From: Escallonia rubra
Taxonomy: Eukaryota > Streptophyta > Magnoliopsida > Escalloniales > Escalloniaceae
Length of the DNA: 64,000 bases
Direction: 5' to 3'
Assembly (NCBI GenBank): GCA_033065855.1
Contig: JAVXUO010002227.1
Coordinates: 372,001-436,000 of the forward strand
Part shown: piece by piece, positions 50,319 to 62,900 of the stretch
How positions within the stretch are numbered: the stretch's first letter is position 1
How the letters are laid out: the number at the start of each line of letters is the position of its first letter
The notes under the pieces: model-generated
Seen by the model: only the letters and a program-made list of their open reading frames with translations
What the model was told of the DNA's origin: nothing
Databases searched by the model: none
Made by a program: the position numbers and the translations under genes

Positions 50319-53300
50319 GGTTGTGGCTGTGTTGTTGGGGTTTGTTATGGTTGTGGTCAGTGTAAGAAATTTATGAAGGGGGAGAAGGTGAGAGAAAGGT
50401 GCTTGATCTTGTGTAGGGCTTGTTGAGCGGCGGGGTCGATGGTGTGCAGCTGTGTGAAGACTGGGAGAGAGGGAGACATGGGATGACCAAAAGAGTGGGG
50501 CACTTTTGTTACGAAATGAAGATGGAGAAAGGAAAATTCAAGGCAAACAAAAGGGTAGAGTCATCTTTTAACGTCACCCCCCCCCCCCCCGGGCGCCAGC
50601 CAACTTGATCTAAACCTACCACCGTTTTTCAAGTAGCAGAATGTGTTTGGTTTACTCCTAACAAAAATTCCAAAAAGACAGACCAAAAGGGAAGCTGTTC
50701 TCTCTAAGGTTTTTTAAGTTCGTTTTTCTCTTATCCCTATCCTTTCTCATTCTTATAAAAAGAGTTCAGTTTCTACTTTGCTTAACGGGTTTGTTATGTG
50801 CTATCATCAGTGTAATAAATTTAAACCAAAAGCGAGTTCTTTTGGGTCGTGGACAAGTTAATGAAAAGAGATTGCAATTGAATCCCTGCCACCGCCCCAC
50901 CATTGTACGCCACCCACAGATTTACGACAACTCCACCAATTCTCCTACGTGTCATCACCGCCACCATCAAATTTGTGGGAATTGACAACAAGGGTCATGA
51001 CGTTGTGGGGTGTCGATGAAGCTCTGGCAGTGGATGAGCTCATGTTGGTAGGAAATGGATGGCTAATTGCTTGTGGTGATATTGTGAGTTTGATGGTAGT
51101 AATAGTGTTGATGGTCGTGGTGGTTGGATGTGTTCAATTGGAAAAGAAAACTTATATGAAAGGATTGAAGGAAAGAAAATAATAAAATAAAACAATAAAA
51201 GATAAACTCAAAAACAAAAATTCCTAACAAATACATGACAGAATACCGAATGAGGGTTTACATTTTATTTCTTTTAGAAACAAAAATTAAAAACCACAAG
51301 AGTTTCAAACACACCCCAAGTTTCCTAACAAAATCAAATTGAAGATTTATACATTTGTTATTATGCAAAAATATTAGTGGAATTCATCCCCCTTGTTTCG
51401 ACGTGTTGTAAAGATGGTTTTCATTCGACAAAATTGTGTTTTCATATTTCTTCTAAATGGTACTTTAATTTATAATAAGATAAAACAATATATCATATTT
51501 CATATTTCTTTGACAAAACTATGTTTTCATATGTGGTAATTTAGATGATGCTTTCCACACAATAAATCACAAATCAATTTGTTAATATGTCGAAGAAAAT
51601 GGTAACCACGTCAGGCGTAAGAAGCTCTTTTGCACTTATAGGTTTCACTATCCAATTATAAAACTCTTGACATGTTGGGCTTAAAATCGATCGTGCAACC
51701 AACTACTAAGATGTGTTACTAAATGTATGCAACTAAGAACCATACAAGTCGCCACTCCAATCGGGACGAGACCAGGGTTGCTTAACCTCCTCGACCGACC
51801 AAGACTACGGCCTACACCTCAACTTGGATCGGTGGCTGCCATACTCTCGTTTGGCCGATATTAGAGGCACTTAGCTCGTCTCACCGAAAATTCCTCATTG
51901 ACTGTGGATCAGAACTATCCACACTCAAGGACTCGCCAGCCTATCAGAAGATCCAACCAGAGTTGATGTAGGTCTCTCACAGCCACACATATTACAAGGA
52001 TATCAAGTACATAATGCACATGCACTCATGCTTGTTCAGAGCTTTATCATGCATATTCTCACTTAAGCATTAAGCATTAGAGGGTTCATGTCGGATCCCC
52101 TTCGGCAGTCACGGACTTCAGTTTTACAGATGCCTTGACCCTATCTATCCTATCCATTGGTTCCACACCACGTCCTCTCGACATAATTTTGATGTTGTTG
52201 ACTTGTGCCATATACACTATGCAGTACCGAAAGTAGTTAAGCTAAATAGCTTTAGAAACAAGTTTGACAATTACTTAGGATGTTCAAACTCTACTCGTTT
52301 GTACTCCTATACCTAATGAAAATCGACACTTCAAAGTAAAGATGTTCGTAGGAGGAATACATACAAAAATTAGTGCAGCATGTTGAATAAGGTGTGCATT
52401 CAGGGGTTGAACTTGGTTTAGGGAAACCAAATTCATTTAGAATGGATGTTCTTCCATTTTAAAAAGATCATCATCAACCCTTCGGTTTGCCTTTCAACCT
52501 GGAGCCAAAAAGATGGACATGTAACATGTTTGTCTAACAAAAATGCACATAACACGCTCTGTCCCTAGTGTGGTGAACAACTTCAAGAGGTTCTTCGTAT
52601 TTGTCTCTCATAACTTTGGATTATTGCACTCTTTAATTATTAAATGGATTATTATTACTACTGCTGTACCCAGCAACCTAGGATAGTTGGGTTAGGCTCC
52701 ACCCCAGTTTTGACAAGACTCCTGCCATGGTGTCATGTTTTGCATGGATAGTCTTCTTTGGCCAAACCCTACAAAATTAAAATCTCAAAGCGGAGGACTA
52801 TTTGGTTTACTCATCACTCCATGTATAAGGGCTGTTAATACGGTCGAAAAAATCTTTCTCATATCTCTTATATAGTGGCAATCAATTATTTTTAAATATT
52901 TTTAGTAACTTTTATTTAGTGACGCTAAAAAAGTACTGTTAATAACTATCGCTGAAAATGTTAGAAGAAAAGTCATTAGAAATAGCGAATATTAATTATC
53001 ACTATACACGGTGTTAGAAGAAGATTTCTACAACTCGAGTAGGAGCCAAAAAAATTTCATATAGATGGATCTTGGTAAATGGTGTAACTGCTCTTTGAGA
53101 GCCATCTAAGTCATATGAAAGTTTGGGATAAAGAAAAGGAATTAATATTTGAGCTGTACTTTTCAGCGATTGAGCTCTGTTACTGTCGCTTAAGGCCTTT
53201 TAATTATCGATATATTAAAACTTCAATGACACTTGTGAAACTCCGATGCTAAAAGTGGAGCTCATATATATTACGTACTTTTCTAAAAATATTAACGAAG

Positions 53301-53545
53301 TCTACGATGGCAAAAAACTATTCGCTAAGAATATGTAAAACTAATGATAAACCATTGGCTATAAAGGAGTATGACAGTAAACTTGTGTATACAGCTTCAC
53401 TTGCTATGTCAAACTTAAAAATGAAGTAAACGAAAGGAAAAAGAATCAACTGCTACCAATGGTAGTGAATTATGTAAGGGCACATCTATATTCACGCCTC
53501 ATATGTTGCTTCATACCCCTAAATTTAAAGCTAAAAAGTGGATTA
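50319..53545. other. Intergenic, no gene recognised
   Basis: Contains a run of 14 C at 50577-50590, a second copy of the 25-bp AAGGTTTTTTAAGTTCGTTT block (near 50269 and 50707), a CCACC-rich patch at 50885-50960, and a more complex, higher-GC stretch at 51740-52170 that could be old retroelement sequence. Nothing could be assigned. Confidence 0.4.
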
Positions 53546-53554
53546 AAGATAAAA

Positions 53555-54690
53555 GGGATAATTGCAAAAATCACCCTTGTGGTTTGGGCCTTTTGCAAAA
53601 AGACCCATGCCGTTACAAAAGTTGCAAAGACATCTCTTTAGTACTTATTTTGTTACAACTGTTAGACAAATCGTCTAAATTAACGGAGCGTGTTCTTCAT
53701 GTTCTTGAAAAATGAGTTTAGCAAATATTTATACTTTAAAAAGACTAAAATACCCTAAGTTTTTTTCTCTCCCAAACAAGTCACAAACTGTTCTCCAATT
53801 CCACCAAAACCTAACCTTAGCCGTCATCTTTGCCAATCGGCACCCTAGCCGCCACCGCCTCATCTGCCACCACCCACCTTGGGCGCCTACGCTGCTGCCA
53901 GCCCCATCACCTCGCGCCACCGATATAAACCCCTTCACAATCCCACCTCCACCACGCCGTTTGTCACCTACGTCACCTACAACCGGCGCCACCATCTGTC
54001 TTAGCCAATCTCGCAGCCACTAACTGCTGCACCCAATCCCGTCATCGCCAACAGCCCCACCTAATCCCGCCGCCACCATCACCGCCCAATGCCGCAGCTG
54101 CCATTACCGCCCAGTCGCACTTAACCCTAATCGCACAACAAGTCACACCGAACCCTAATCGCACGAACTAAGATCTATGGTTTCAAATCGCACTGTGCGA
54201 TTAAAACCCTAGATCTGAGTTTGTCCAATTCGAGTAAATCAGCAGCATCGGTGATGTTACCGTTCGAGGCAGCCCAATCAATCCCCACTTACGTCGCTGC
54301 CAGTCCCGCTGCGATCGAGCTCAGCTAGCCACTTGCTGCGTCGCTGCCAGTCCCGCCGCAAAGGAGCCCAGCAACTTGTTGCGTCGCCACGATCGAGCCA
54401 ACCAGAAGCCTAGCATCTACCACAAAAAAAAACCTAAATCTTCTAATGTCTTTGGATTGAGATTAACCGAGGTGGAGTCGGGTTGACCACCAATTTTTTA
54501 TGCCTTTCGAAGCCACAACTAATTGATGCATTTTGAATTTATATAAAGGGGTAATTTAGACATATTCATCATTCCGTTACGGAAATTTTATGATAGTTTG
54601 TAAACTTAGGTGTCTTCTTGTCACTTTTGTAACGGTAAGGGTCTTTTTGCAAAAGGCCCAAACCACAAGGGTGGTTTCTGTAATTTTCCC
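53555..54690. mobile_element. Non-autonomous MULE with perfect 9-bp target duplication
   Basis: The left end GGGATAATTGCAAAAATCAC and the reversed right end GGGAAAATTACAGAAACCAC start inverted repeats that run about 85 bp (shared CCTTGTGGTTTGGGCCTTTT). Identical AAGATAAAA flanks lie at 53546-53554 and 54691-54699. The core (53780-54400) is GC- and CCACC-rich against AT-rich surroundings; it encodes no transposase. The overlapping frames there are compositional. Confidence 0.85.
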
Positions 54691-54699
54691 AAGATAAAA

Positions 54700-56616
54700 T
54701 ATAAGACTTTTAACGATGAATGAGCGCGCAAAAAAGCATAACATGTTGGTCACACAAATCAAAGGGATCAAGATCCTCTGCTGTACAGCAGATGTTTTAT
54801 ACAGCATTTAGCGACAAAAGATTATCACTGAAAGTATTTTGTCGTCGTTACTAAAATTTATAATGACAATTTTTTTGTCACTAAAAAATATTTAGCACCA
54901 ATTTTTTGAAAACAGAGGATCCTGATCCAATTTATAGCGAGCCGATTTCCTATAAGTTGGTATGCATTTTATTAGCTAGTGTTCTAGTAATTGGGTTTCA
55001 TGTACTAAGCAGAAAAGATTAATAATAGCCCTCCAAAGATCATGTGATATACTAATACGTAGTAGTGACTGGTAAGGCAAGGAAGGAGCAATGATTTTTC
55101 CTTCAATACCTTAATCCAAATTGCCATTGAAATAATCCACTTTATAATAATGATGTAACCTAATTCCTATACACGTATGCTTGAAGACATAATTTCCCTA
55201 GCCCTACATGAGAGGCAGGCTTAATGTTCAAGATGAGGCCAGGTATAATTATGTCAATCGCTTGTTCTAATTTTGTTCTACCTTTTGGTACTTATTTATT
55301 GACATAAATCAACCATTTTTCTTCTTCTTTGAATTTGAATTTGAATTTCAACGCTCCCAGAAGTTGTGATATACACATTTTCGTTAAAGTAAATGCTGCG
55401 AAATTATTTAGAGTATTTTGTACTTTTGTGAAGATAAATGATGAAGCACCACGAGGGTTTCATTTTAATTCTTAATTACGTTAAGACAAGAAAATAATCA
55501 TTAGAAGCTAAATAATTGATGAGGTGTTTTAAAGGGACAAACATCATAATTATTGGACTTACAATTTTCAGTTTCATACAACATGATAGAAATTGGAGGA
55601 AAGCTCGTTCAATTGGTAAAATCTTTTCGGCTCATATAAAGAGTCTGGAGGCCGTTCCCCGCCTAGACCATAAACTAGGGCGAGGAAGCAGATCCTGCCA
55701 ACTGAACAAGTTCATTGCACCAAAACTATACTAAGACTGAAAGTGTATGCTCCTTAGGGTTTATCGAACTTCAGCTCTAAAATTGTTTGAAACAGCCTCG
55801 CAGTTTTATCGAGTTTATAACAAAAATTGTCTATCTTTGGACTACAATAGCACGAAGAAAGTGTGTTAGATTCGGTTGTTTGTTCATCCTTGAAAAGTAT
55901 GAGCACAAAGTATTATCTACAACCTAAAATCATCAGTAGGTGAACTCGAGCCTAAAGTTTCCAACTTTCTTGGCATGTTTCTTTGTGCCTACTCATAGGA
56001 TTGGAAGTAGATAATGTATCCTAAGAGTAAAAGGAATTAAAAATATATATATATATATTTGGCACTCCATAAGGGTGCAATGCACCTTTATTGTAAGACA
56101 ATCTTCACGTACTTAACCATTATACAAGGAATATGATTAGGCTTAACTAGTTTTGCTTGGGGAATGCTTACTTATTTCACCTTATATCAACAATCTTATT
56201 ACTCAATAAAACCTGTGATTACGACCTGAAAAATCAAGTTGCCCGATGCACAGACCACAGGACTCAACCTCACTCTGTTTACTTGACGATCAACAATTGC
56301 GCAAATTAAAGATTATGGTGGAACGAGATAATGCGGGAGTCGTCACGCGAATTTTACGCGACGAGAATGTTGGAGATTTGATGGAATCGGAATCACAAAT
56401 AAAGACTTTGAGGTGCGTGATTACTGTCTTTAAGGCTTTATTTGTCTCCACTCGAAATCGAGTTTGTTGACGGGTTAGTGACAAACAATCTTCCAGAATA
56501 CAACAAAGTCTTTGGAAATCTGCAAACAACAAATTCATAAATTCTCCTAGGAATTCTCTTTGAAGCAGTGTACATTTTTTGCTATAGTAATTTTACAGAA
56601 AGAAATTTTTTAAAAA
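54700..56616. other. Intergenic, no gene recognised
   Basis: A TTTAGCGACAAAAGATTATC stretch near 54806 echoes the short motifs of the CACTA and Helitron ends but has no boundaries. Short frames at 55516-55734 and 56246-56470 show no recognised domain. An (AT)n tract lies near 56045-56060. Confidence 0.4.
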
Positions 56617-56877
56617 AATTGTGTTCCCAACCTATTCTGGTCGCACCCAAAGGCCCACTACGGTCCCATTTTGCATGACACGTCCGCACAAGCAACATAC
56701 ATTTTCAACGCTCACAACCGGTCAAAGCGTGCACGCTCAAGTCACGTGCACTTCTTACTTCTTCTACGCGACTTCATCACCAAGAAACTCATCATCGTGC
56801 GACGCCGCATCACGCTTCGACCGTCGCACTTCGCACGTTGTCCGTCGATGCGCCATGGCACTTGCCCAAGGAGGTTG

Positions 56878-57010
56878 GCCTTGGCCTCCCCCTTGGGGTC
56901 GGCCTCGGCCTTGGCCTCCCCCTTGGGGTCGGCCTCGGCCTTGGCCTTCCCCTTGGGGTCGGCCTCGGCCTTGGCGTCCCCCTTGTGGTCGGCCTCGGCC
57001 TTCCCGAAGG
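56878..57010. repeat. 30-bp tandem repeat (CCTTGGGGTCGGCCTCGG)
   Basis: Four copies of a 30-bp unit containing CCCCCTTGGGGTCGGCCTCG, the last ones with substitutions. Confidence 0.9.
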
Positions 57011-57225
57011 GTTGGCCTTTGGCCTCCATCCTTAGCACCTTCACTTCTCTTCAAGAGACCTTGCATCCTTCGCGACGCCCTTCGCCCGTCATCCGGACGT
57101 CAACCTCGCGACGTCCGTCGTGCATCACCTTACGGACGTTCGTACATCAACCTCACGACGTCCGTCGTGCATCACCTTACGGACGTTCGTACATCAACCT
57201 CGCGACGTCCGTCGTCCGTCGTCCA

Positions 57226-57470
57226 TCAACTCCGCGACCCCCGTCGCCCGGACACAACTCCGCGACCCCCGTCGCCCGGACACAACTCCGCGACCCCCGT
57301 CGCCCGGACACAACTCCGCGACCCCGTCGCCCGTACACAACTCCGCGACCCCCGTCGCCCGGACACAACTCCGCGACCCCGTCGCCCGGACACAACTCCG
57401 CGACCCCGTCGCCCGGACACAACTCCGCGACCCCGTCGCCCAGACACAACTCCACGACGCTCACCATCCG
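57226..57470. repeat. 27-29 bp tandem repeat, array 1
   Basis: Eight or nine copies of CGTCGCCCGGACACAACTCC plus GCGACCC(C), length alternating by one or two C residues, so the reading frame shifts from unit to unit. Confidence 0.9.
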
Positions 57471-57796
57471 TCGCCCGGACGTCGTCTCCGTGACCCCCGT
57501 CACCGACGTCCGGGCATCACACTCCAACACTTCGCCGCGCCCATGCGCCGCGCCGCTGATACAGCCGTGCCCCCAGGCTCTCTGTCACACTACCGTGCCC
57601 CGGCACCTTACGCACTCCGTCGCGCCCATGCGCCGCGCCATTGACATAGACGTGCTCCCGGCACCTTACTCACTTCATCGCGCCCATGCGCCACAATCAT
57701 GTCATCATGCCCCCGGGCACCACACTCATTCATCACACCATGCGCACCTTGCCTTGGTCATGGAACATGCTTCAACCCACTCTCCGAAGTGTACAT

Positions 57797-58300
57797 CATC
57801 CGCGGGGATAGGCGAATCCTCCGGGACACTATCTCTGCCAGGGAGCTCTTCAACTCCCCTTCCGCCAGGTAGACGGCTCCTCCGGGATGCTACCTCGGCC
57901 AGTCGGGTAGACGGCTCCTCCAGGATGCTACATTGACATGCTCCGAGTGCTCCGGCACAAGGACTCACCCGCGGGGATAGGCGACTCCTCCGGGACACTA
58001 TCTCTGCCAGGGAGCTCTTCAACTCCCCTTCCGCCAGGTAGACGGCTCCTCCGGGATGCTACCTCGGCCAGTCGGGTAGACGGCTCCTCCGGGATGCTAC
58101 CTTGACATGCTCCGAGTGCTCCGGCATAAGGACTCACCCGCGGGGATAGGCGACTCCTCCGGGACACTATCTCTGCCAGGGAGCTCTTCAACTCCCCTTC
58201 CGCCAGGTAGACGGCTCCTCCGGGATGCTACCTCGGCCAGTCGGGTAGACGGCTCCTCCGGGATGCTACCTCGGCCAGTCGGGTAGACGGCTCCTCCGGG
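57797..58300. repeat. 169-bp tandem repeat, array 1 (about three units)
   Basis: Units start near 57797, 57971 and 58139 with CGCGGGGATAGGCGA. Each contains two or three copies of a 33-35 bp sub-repeat (TAGACGGCTCCTCCGGGATG plus CTACC). The third unit ends in extra sub-repeats before the next array. Confidence 0.9.
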
Positions 58301-58330
58301 CCTCGCGACGTCCGTCGTCCGTCGTCCATC

Positions 58331-58570
58331 AACTCCGCGACCCCCGTCGCCCGGACACAACTCCGCGACCCCCGTCGCCCGGACACAACTCCGCGACCCC
58401 CGTCGCCCGGACACAACTCCGCGACCCCGTCGCCCGTACACAACTCCGCGACCCCCGTCGCCCGTACACAACTCCGCGACCCCCGTCGCCCGGACACAAC
58501 TCCGCGACCCCGTCGCCCGGACACAACTCCGCGACCCCGTCGCCCCGACACAACTCCACGACGCTCACCA
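58331..58570. repeat. 27-29 bp tandem repeat, array 2
   Basis: A second array of the CGTCGCCCGGACACAACTCC unit, about eight copies, with the same flanks as array 1. Confidence 0.9.
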
Positions 58571-59015
58571 TCCGTCACCCGGACGTCGTCTCCGTGACCC
58601 CCGTCACCGACGTCCGGGCATCACACTCCAACACTTCGCCGCGCCCTTGCGCCGTGCCGCTGATACAGCCGTGCCCCCAGGCTCTCTGTCACACTACCGT
58701 GCCCCCGGCACCATAAGCACTTTGTCGCGCCCATGCGCCACCATTGGCACCAACGTGCCCTCGGCACCTTACGCACTCTGTCGCGCCCATGCGCCACCAT
58801 TGACACAAACATGCCCCCGGCACCTTACGCACTTCATCGCGCCCATGCGTCACAATCATGTCATCATGCCCCCGGGCACCTTACTCACTTCATCGCGCCC
58901 ATGCGCCACAATCATGTCATCATGCCTCCGGGCACCACACTCATTCATCACACCATGTGCACCTTGCCTTGGTCATGGAACATGCTTCAACCCACTCTCC
59001 GGAGTGTACATCATC

Positions 59016-59850
59016 CGCGGGGATAGGCGACTCCTCCGGGACACTATCTCTGCCAGGGAGCTCTTCAACTCCCCTTCCGCCAGGTAGACGGCTCCTCCGG
59101 GATGCTACCTCGGCCAGTCGGGTAGACGGCTCCTCCGGGATGCTACCTTGACATGCTCCGAGTGCTCCGGCACAAGGACTCACCCGCGGGGATAGGCGAC
59201 TCCTCCGGGACGCTATCTCTGCCAGGGAGCTCTTCAACTCCCCTTCCGCCAGGTAGACGGCTCCTCCGGGATGCTACCTCGGCCAGTCGGGTAGACGGCT
59301 CCTCCGGGATGCTACCTTGACATGCTCCGAGTGCTCCGGCACAAGGACTCACCCGCGGGGATAGGCGACTCCTCCGGGACACTATCTCTGCCAGGGAGCT
59401 CTTCAACTCCCCTTCCGCCAGGTAGACGGCTCCTCCGGGATGCTACCTCGGCCAGTCGGGTAGACGGCTCCTCCGGGATGCTACCTTGACATGCTCCGAG
59501 TGCTCCGGCATAAGGACTCACCCGCGGGGATAGGCGACTCCTCCGGGACACTATCTCTGCCAGGGAGCTCTTCAACTCCCCTTCCGCCAGGTAGACGGCT
59601 CCTCCGGGATGCTACCTCGGCCAGTCGGGTAGACGGCTCCTCCGGGATGCTACCTTGACATGCTCCGAGTGCTCCGGCATAAGGACTCACCCGCAGGGAT
59701 AGGCGACTCCTCCGGGACACTATCTCTGCCAGGGAGCTCTTCAACTCCCCTTCCGCCAGGTAGACGGCTCCTCCGGGATGCTACCTTGGCCGGCCGGGTA
59801 GACGGCTCCTCCGGGATGCTACCTTGGCCTGCGGAATAGACGACTCCTCC
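59016..59850. repeat. 169-bp tandem repeat, array 2 (five units)
   Basis: Units start near 59017, 59186, 59355, 59524 and 59693, a constant spacing of 169 bp, with one to a few differences between units. After the last, TAGACGGCTCCTCCGGGATG sub-repeats continue in degenerate form. Confidence 0.92.
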
Positions 59851-60689
59851 GGGACACTATCTCCGTCAGGGTGCCTGCGTGACTGGCCTACGTGCTCCGG
59901 CACTGGGGGCTTGCGTCGGCACCCCTAGGGACTATGACCCCCGGGTCACTTCGAGACGGGAGCAGGTCTTCGGAGGGCATCGCGCCTAGTTCACCTGGCA
60001 GTTGGGCGTCGGGTCTTCCCCACCGCTGTCAGGCCTGTGGGACTCCGCAAGGGCTTGGATTGGAGGCTAGATCAAGGGGGTTCTCTGGCCACACCGATGC
60101 GGTGGGAGCCAGTCTTTCCAGACAGACAGAGCGACGCTGTGAGGAGCAGGCCGGTTGAATATGCGATCTGACAGTCCGTGGAGCACCGACATCTGTGGAC
60201 CCCCCGGTGACGTGTCACTCCCGGGGAGCGCCACGTGTCGGTTAATGACATCATCATCTCAATCTCTATAAATAGAGGTCTTGAGAATTCATTTGAGGAC
60301 AGAAAAAAAGGAGAACATTTGGACATTTTCACTTTCTCACTCTAGAATTCTAGAGAGAGAAACATACAGTACCCTGACTCTGGACCTAAGCATCGGACTG
60401 TGACTGTCATCGCGTATTCATCTCGCGCTATCGCCCTCGCAGCACTGCCACCCTCGAGTTCTGTCTGGGAAGCCCTTGGTCTCTGCCCTTGCTCCACCCT
60501 TGCTGTGTCTCACATCAACATACTTGGAAGCTGACGCGGATTGCAGTCTTTGTGGCACCTCCACGTAAGCTCGAATCCACTTTCCTTGGCATCAAATTGC
60601 AAGTCAATGCTCTAAAAAGAACTGAAAATCTTGTATTTATAAAAGACCAACAAGGGTGTGGAATTTGGACAGACACAACTGTTGGAAAA

Positions 60690-60729
60690 AAACTGTTGTA
60701 ACAGTTAAAAATAACTATTACAACAGTTT
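60690..60729. repeat. Short inverted repeat (hairpin)
   Basis: Arms 60690-60707 and 60712-60729 (AAACTGTTGTAACAGTTA and its complement) pair at 17 of 18 positions around an AAAA loop. Confidence 0.85.
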
Positions 60730-60734
60730 TATTT

Positions 60735-62900
60735 GAAATAAATCAAAATTTAAATTTAAATAAATCACACATTTTTCAGTAAAATTATATTTTTTTGAAA
60801 AATGCAAAATATTTTTCAAAAATAAGTCAATCGTGAAAGTGCGCCAAAATTCGAGCACCCGCATGCATGCAGAATATGGGACTAGCATGCTCTAGTCTTA
60901 CAACCAAGTACATTGTAAAAGCACATTTTCACTTATAAACCATTTTCAAAACTCATTTTCAAGCAATACGGAACAAACGAGTTTTGCTTGTTTTCAAACA
61001 ACTCACAAATCCAAGAGAGAAGAGAAAAACTTGTCCAAACTTACGAGAAATGTGAAGTTCATAGAAGATGTTATCATTTGGGGAGCACAGAAACTCAAAA
61101 CAAGAGCCCTGAGAGTGCAAGAGGATCCAAAGCCCATAAGTGGGATTCACTGTTAGCCCTCTCCACATGTGCAGTAGGACTGCCCTGCTTTTGGAGGACT
61201 TCATTGTACATTTGTGAAGGGACAAGTTGCCCTGAAAAGCAGGGTTCAAGCACCAGCACTGAGATACAAAGATGGCTTCATTGAACATTACATCCCTTCA
61301 CAGTTGTGCCAGTACACTGATGGTACCAGCTTTGGCCTGTTTTTCATCCTTTTGGCGCATTGACGTCTAATCAAAAGATAACAAAAATCCAAGTGGCTGT
61401 GACTAGACTTGAGGGACTAGAGCCCTGCAGTAAGGCAGTGCCCCTCCACCGGTGTGAAAATCATGGAACTTTTGTGCTTGCTAAAGTGCAAGAATTAGTG
61501 GGATTTGCAGCGTCTGTGCTTAGCCACTTGAAATTGGTAAAGGTACAACCAGTTCAGCTAGACAGCTACCATTCAAGCCTAACTTCATTGATTGACCCTT
61601 GTAATTGGGGATAGCTAGCATGACACATGGATTTTCGAACCTGTATCTTAATCTTTTTAAAGCAGCTTGACCGTCGCATCTGCATTTTTTTTCGACGTCT
61701 AAGAAATCGTTGTATCTGCATTTTCTATGTCGTTATAGAAGTAGCATTTGACCACTGCATATGCATTTCCTACCACGTCTAAGAAATCGTTGTATCTGCA
61801 TTTTCTACGCCGTATAGGAAGTAGCATTTGACGCGGTCTGAACTGCTTGATTAATTACTAGAAGAAGTCCATGAATAGTCGAAACCGAAGAACCGAAGGC
61901 CTTAAGGCTAATAGTCTCACCTCTAAACAGAGAATTTCGACACGAGTGTACACGAAAATTCATTACTTTGCATTGATTGTACCAGAGATTTACTTTAATA
62001 ACTTCATAAAAATCACTATATGGCTGTGGCTAAAAAAGGAAAGGCTGCTCAAACACAACCCGTTTAGGGTTGCACAGAGGTGTAGAAAGGGAAATTTTAT
62101 ACCAATCACAAATTCGGGTGTTATTTTTTTGTGTTTAGAATAATTATTTATCAACAAATAGGAAGGTGACACGTGTTCCCTAAAGTATGAATATAACTAA
62201 AAAAAACTAGTTTGACAATGATTCTTCTTTCGATTATCTTCTAGTTTGTCCCAACGAGGTGATCGGCTGGTCAAGCAAAAGGCATCGTGCATAGCAAAGG
62301 GCGCCTTCGGGATACAAGGAGATACAGTTTTATAGCATCGCACCTATCTACTATTCCGTACTATACATAGGGGTGAGCCTCGGAAAGAACACAAAAAGTT
62401 GGGAAAATACGTCATTCAAGTTGAGACAGTCAAAGTTGTTAGTCGGGAGATATCATCAAACTATCCGTGACGAATTCAGCCAAATTCGCCATTTGATCCG
62501 AAAACAGGCTTGAAAACGCCATTTGATCCGAAAACAGGCTTGAAAACACGGGCGTTAGTCAAGACAGAGAAGAAAAAATAAACACTAGGAGTGTGGGAAG
62601 AAAGGCTTCCCGAATCACTGAAGTGGAACGGAAGGACGACGATGTTAAACTTTATAGATCACTTCTATGGTGGCAAATAGCGTCCATTACATCGAGTAAT
62701 TTCGGGACTCGGCTAGATCTTTTAATATTGGAAAGCAAATGATACCAGGCAGCTATGAACACTGACTGCTAATTAAATTTTATCCAGAAGATTGACAGGA
62801 TACTTGAGCTAGACCAAAACATCGAAAATCGTAATTTAAAAGGGAAAAAGTAAATTAAATACAGGGAAAAAAGATGTTAAAATAGAGCCAAGGGGACGAA
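60735..62900. other. Intergenic, no gene recognised
   Basis: An 84-residue plus-strand frame at 61360-61614 and frames at 60988-61284 lie in GC-normal, fairly complex sequence but carry no domain I recognise. A roughly 65-bp direct repeat (GACGTCTAAGAAATCGTTG... / ACGTCTAAGAAATCGTTG...) lies at about 61695-61830. Confidence 0.4.

Larger units (their letters stand above)
56622..60594 (+). mobile_element. GC-rich giant LTR, probably solo, Ty3/gypsy-type
   Basis: The 3973-bp block starts TGTTCCCAACC and ends CCTTGGCATCA, with AATTG on both sides (56617-56621 and 60595-60599). Base composition changes sharply from AT-rich to GC-rich at both ends. Near the 3' side are a TATA box (TATAAATA, 60267-60274) and GACCTAAGCATCGGAC (60384-60399), the same motif seen in the LTR at 621-640, which sets the plus orientation. 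No gag/pol or primer-binding site adjoins. Most of the body is tandem arrays. The 5-bp duplication was found by inspecting several candidate ends, so it is less certain than the others. Confidence 0.55.

Noticed and set aside
55600..55690. tRNA-derived SINE or tRNA-like sequence (GTTCAATTGGTAAAATC ... GGAGGCCGTTCCCC)
   Set aside because: An A-box-like stretch is present but no convincing B box, poly-A/T tail or target duplication; no cloverleaf could be drawn.
56621..57936. Two long overlapping plus-strand frames (290 and 421 codons) and many minus-strand frames up to 59744
   Set aside because: They run through tandem arrays of GC-rich 27-30 bp and 169-bp units; the proteins are pure repeat translations (for example repeated PRRPDTT-like or SRRSRLP text) present in several frames and both strands.
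60525..60560. Alternative right end for the giant LTR (ending ...GATTGCA with GTCTT flanks, left partner near 56508)
   Set aside because: A 5-bp match also exists there, but the composition boundaries fit the 56622/60594 ends better; the alternative remains possible.
61360..61614. 84-residue plus-strand frame
   Set aside because: Looks more complex than neighbouring frames but matches no family I know and has no extending exons; recorded only as a possibility in the intergenic entry.
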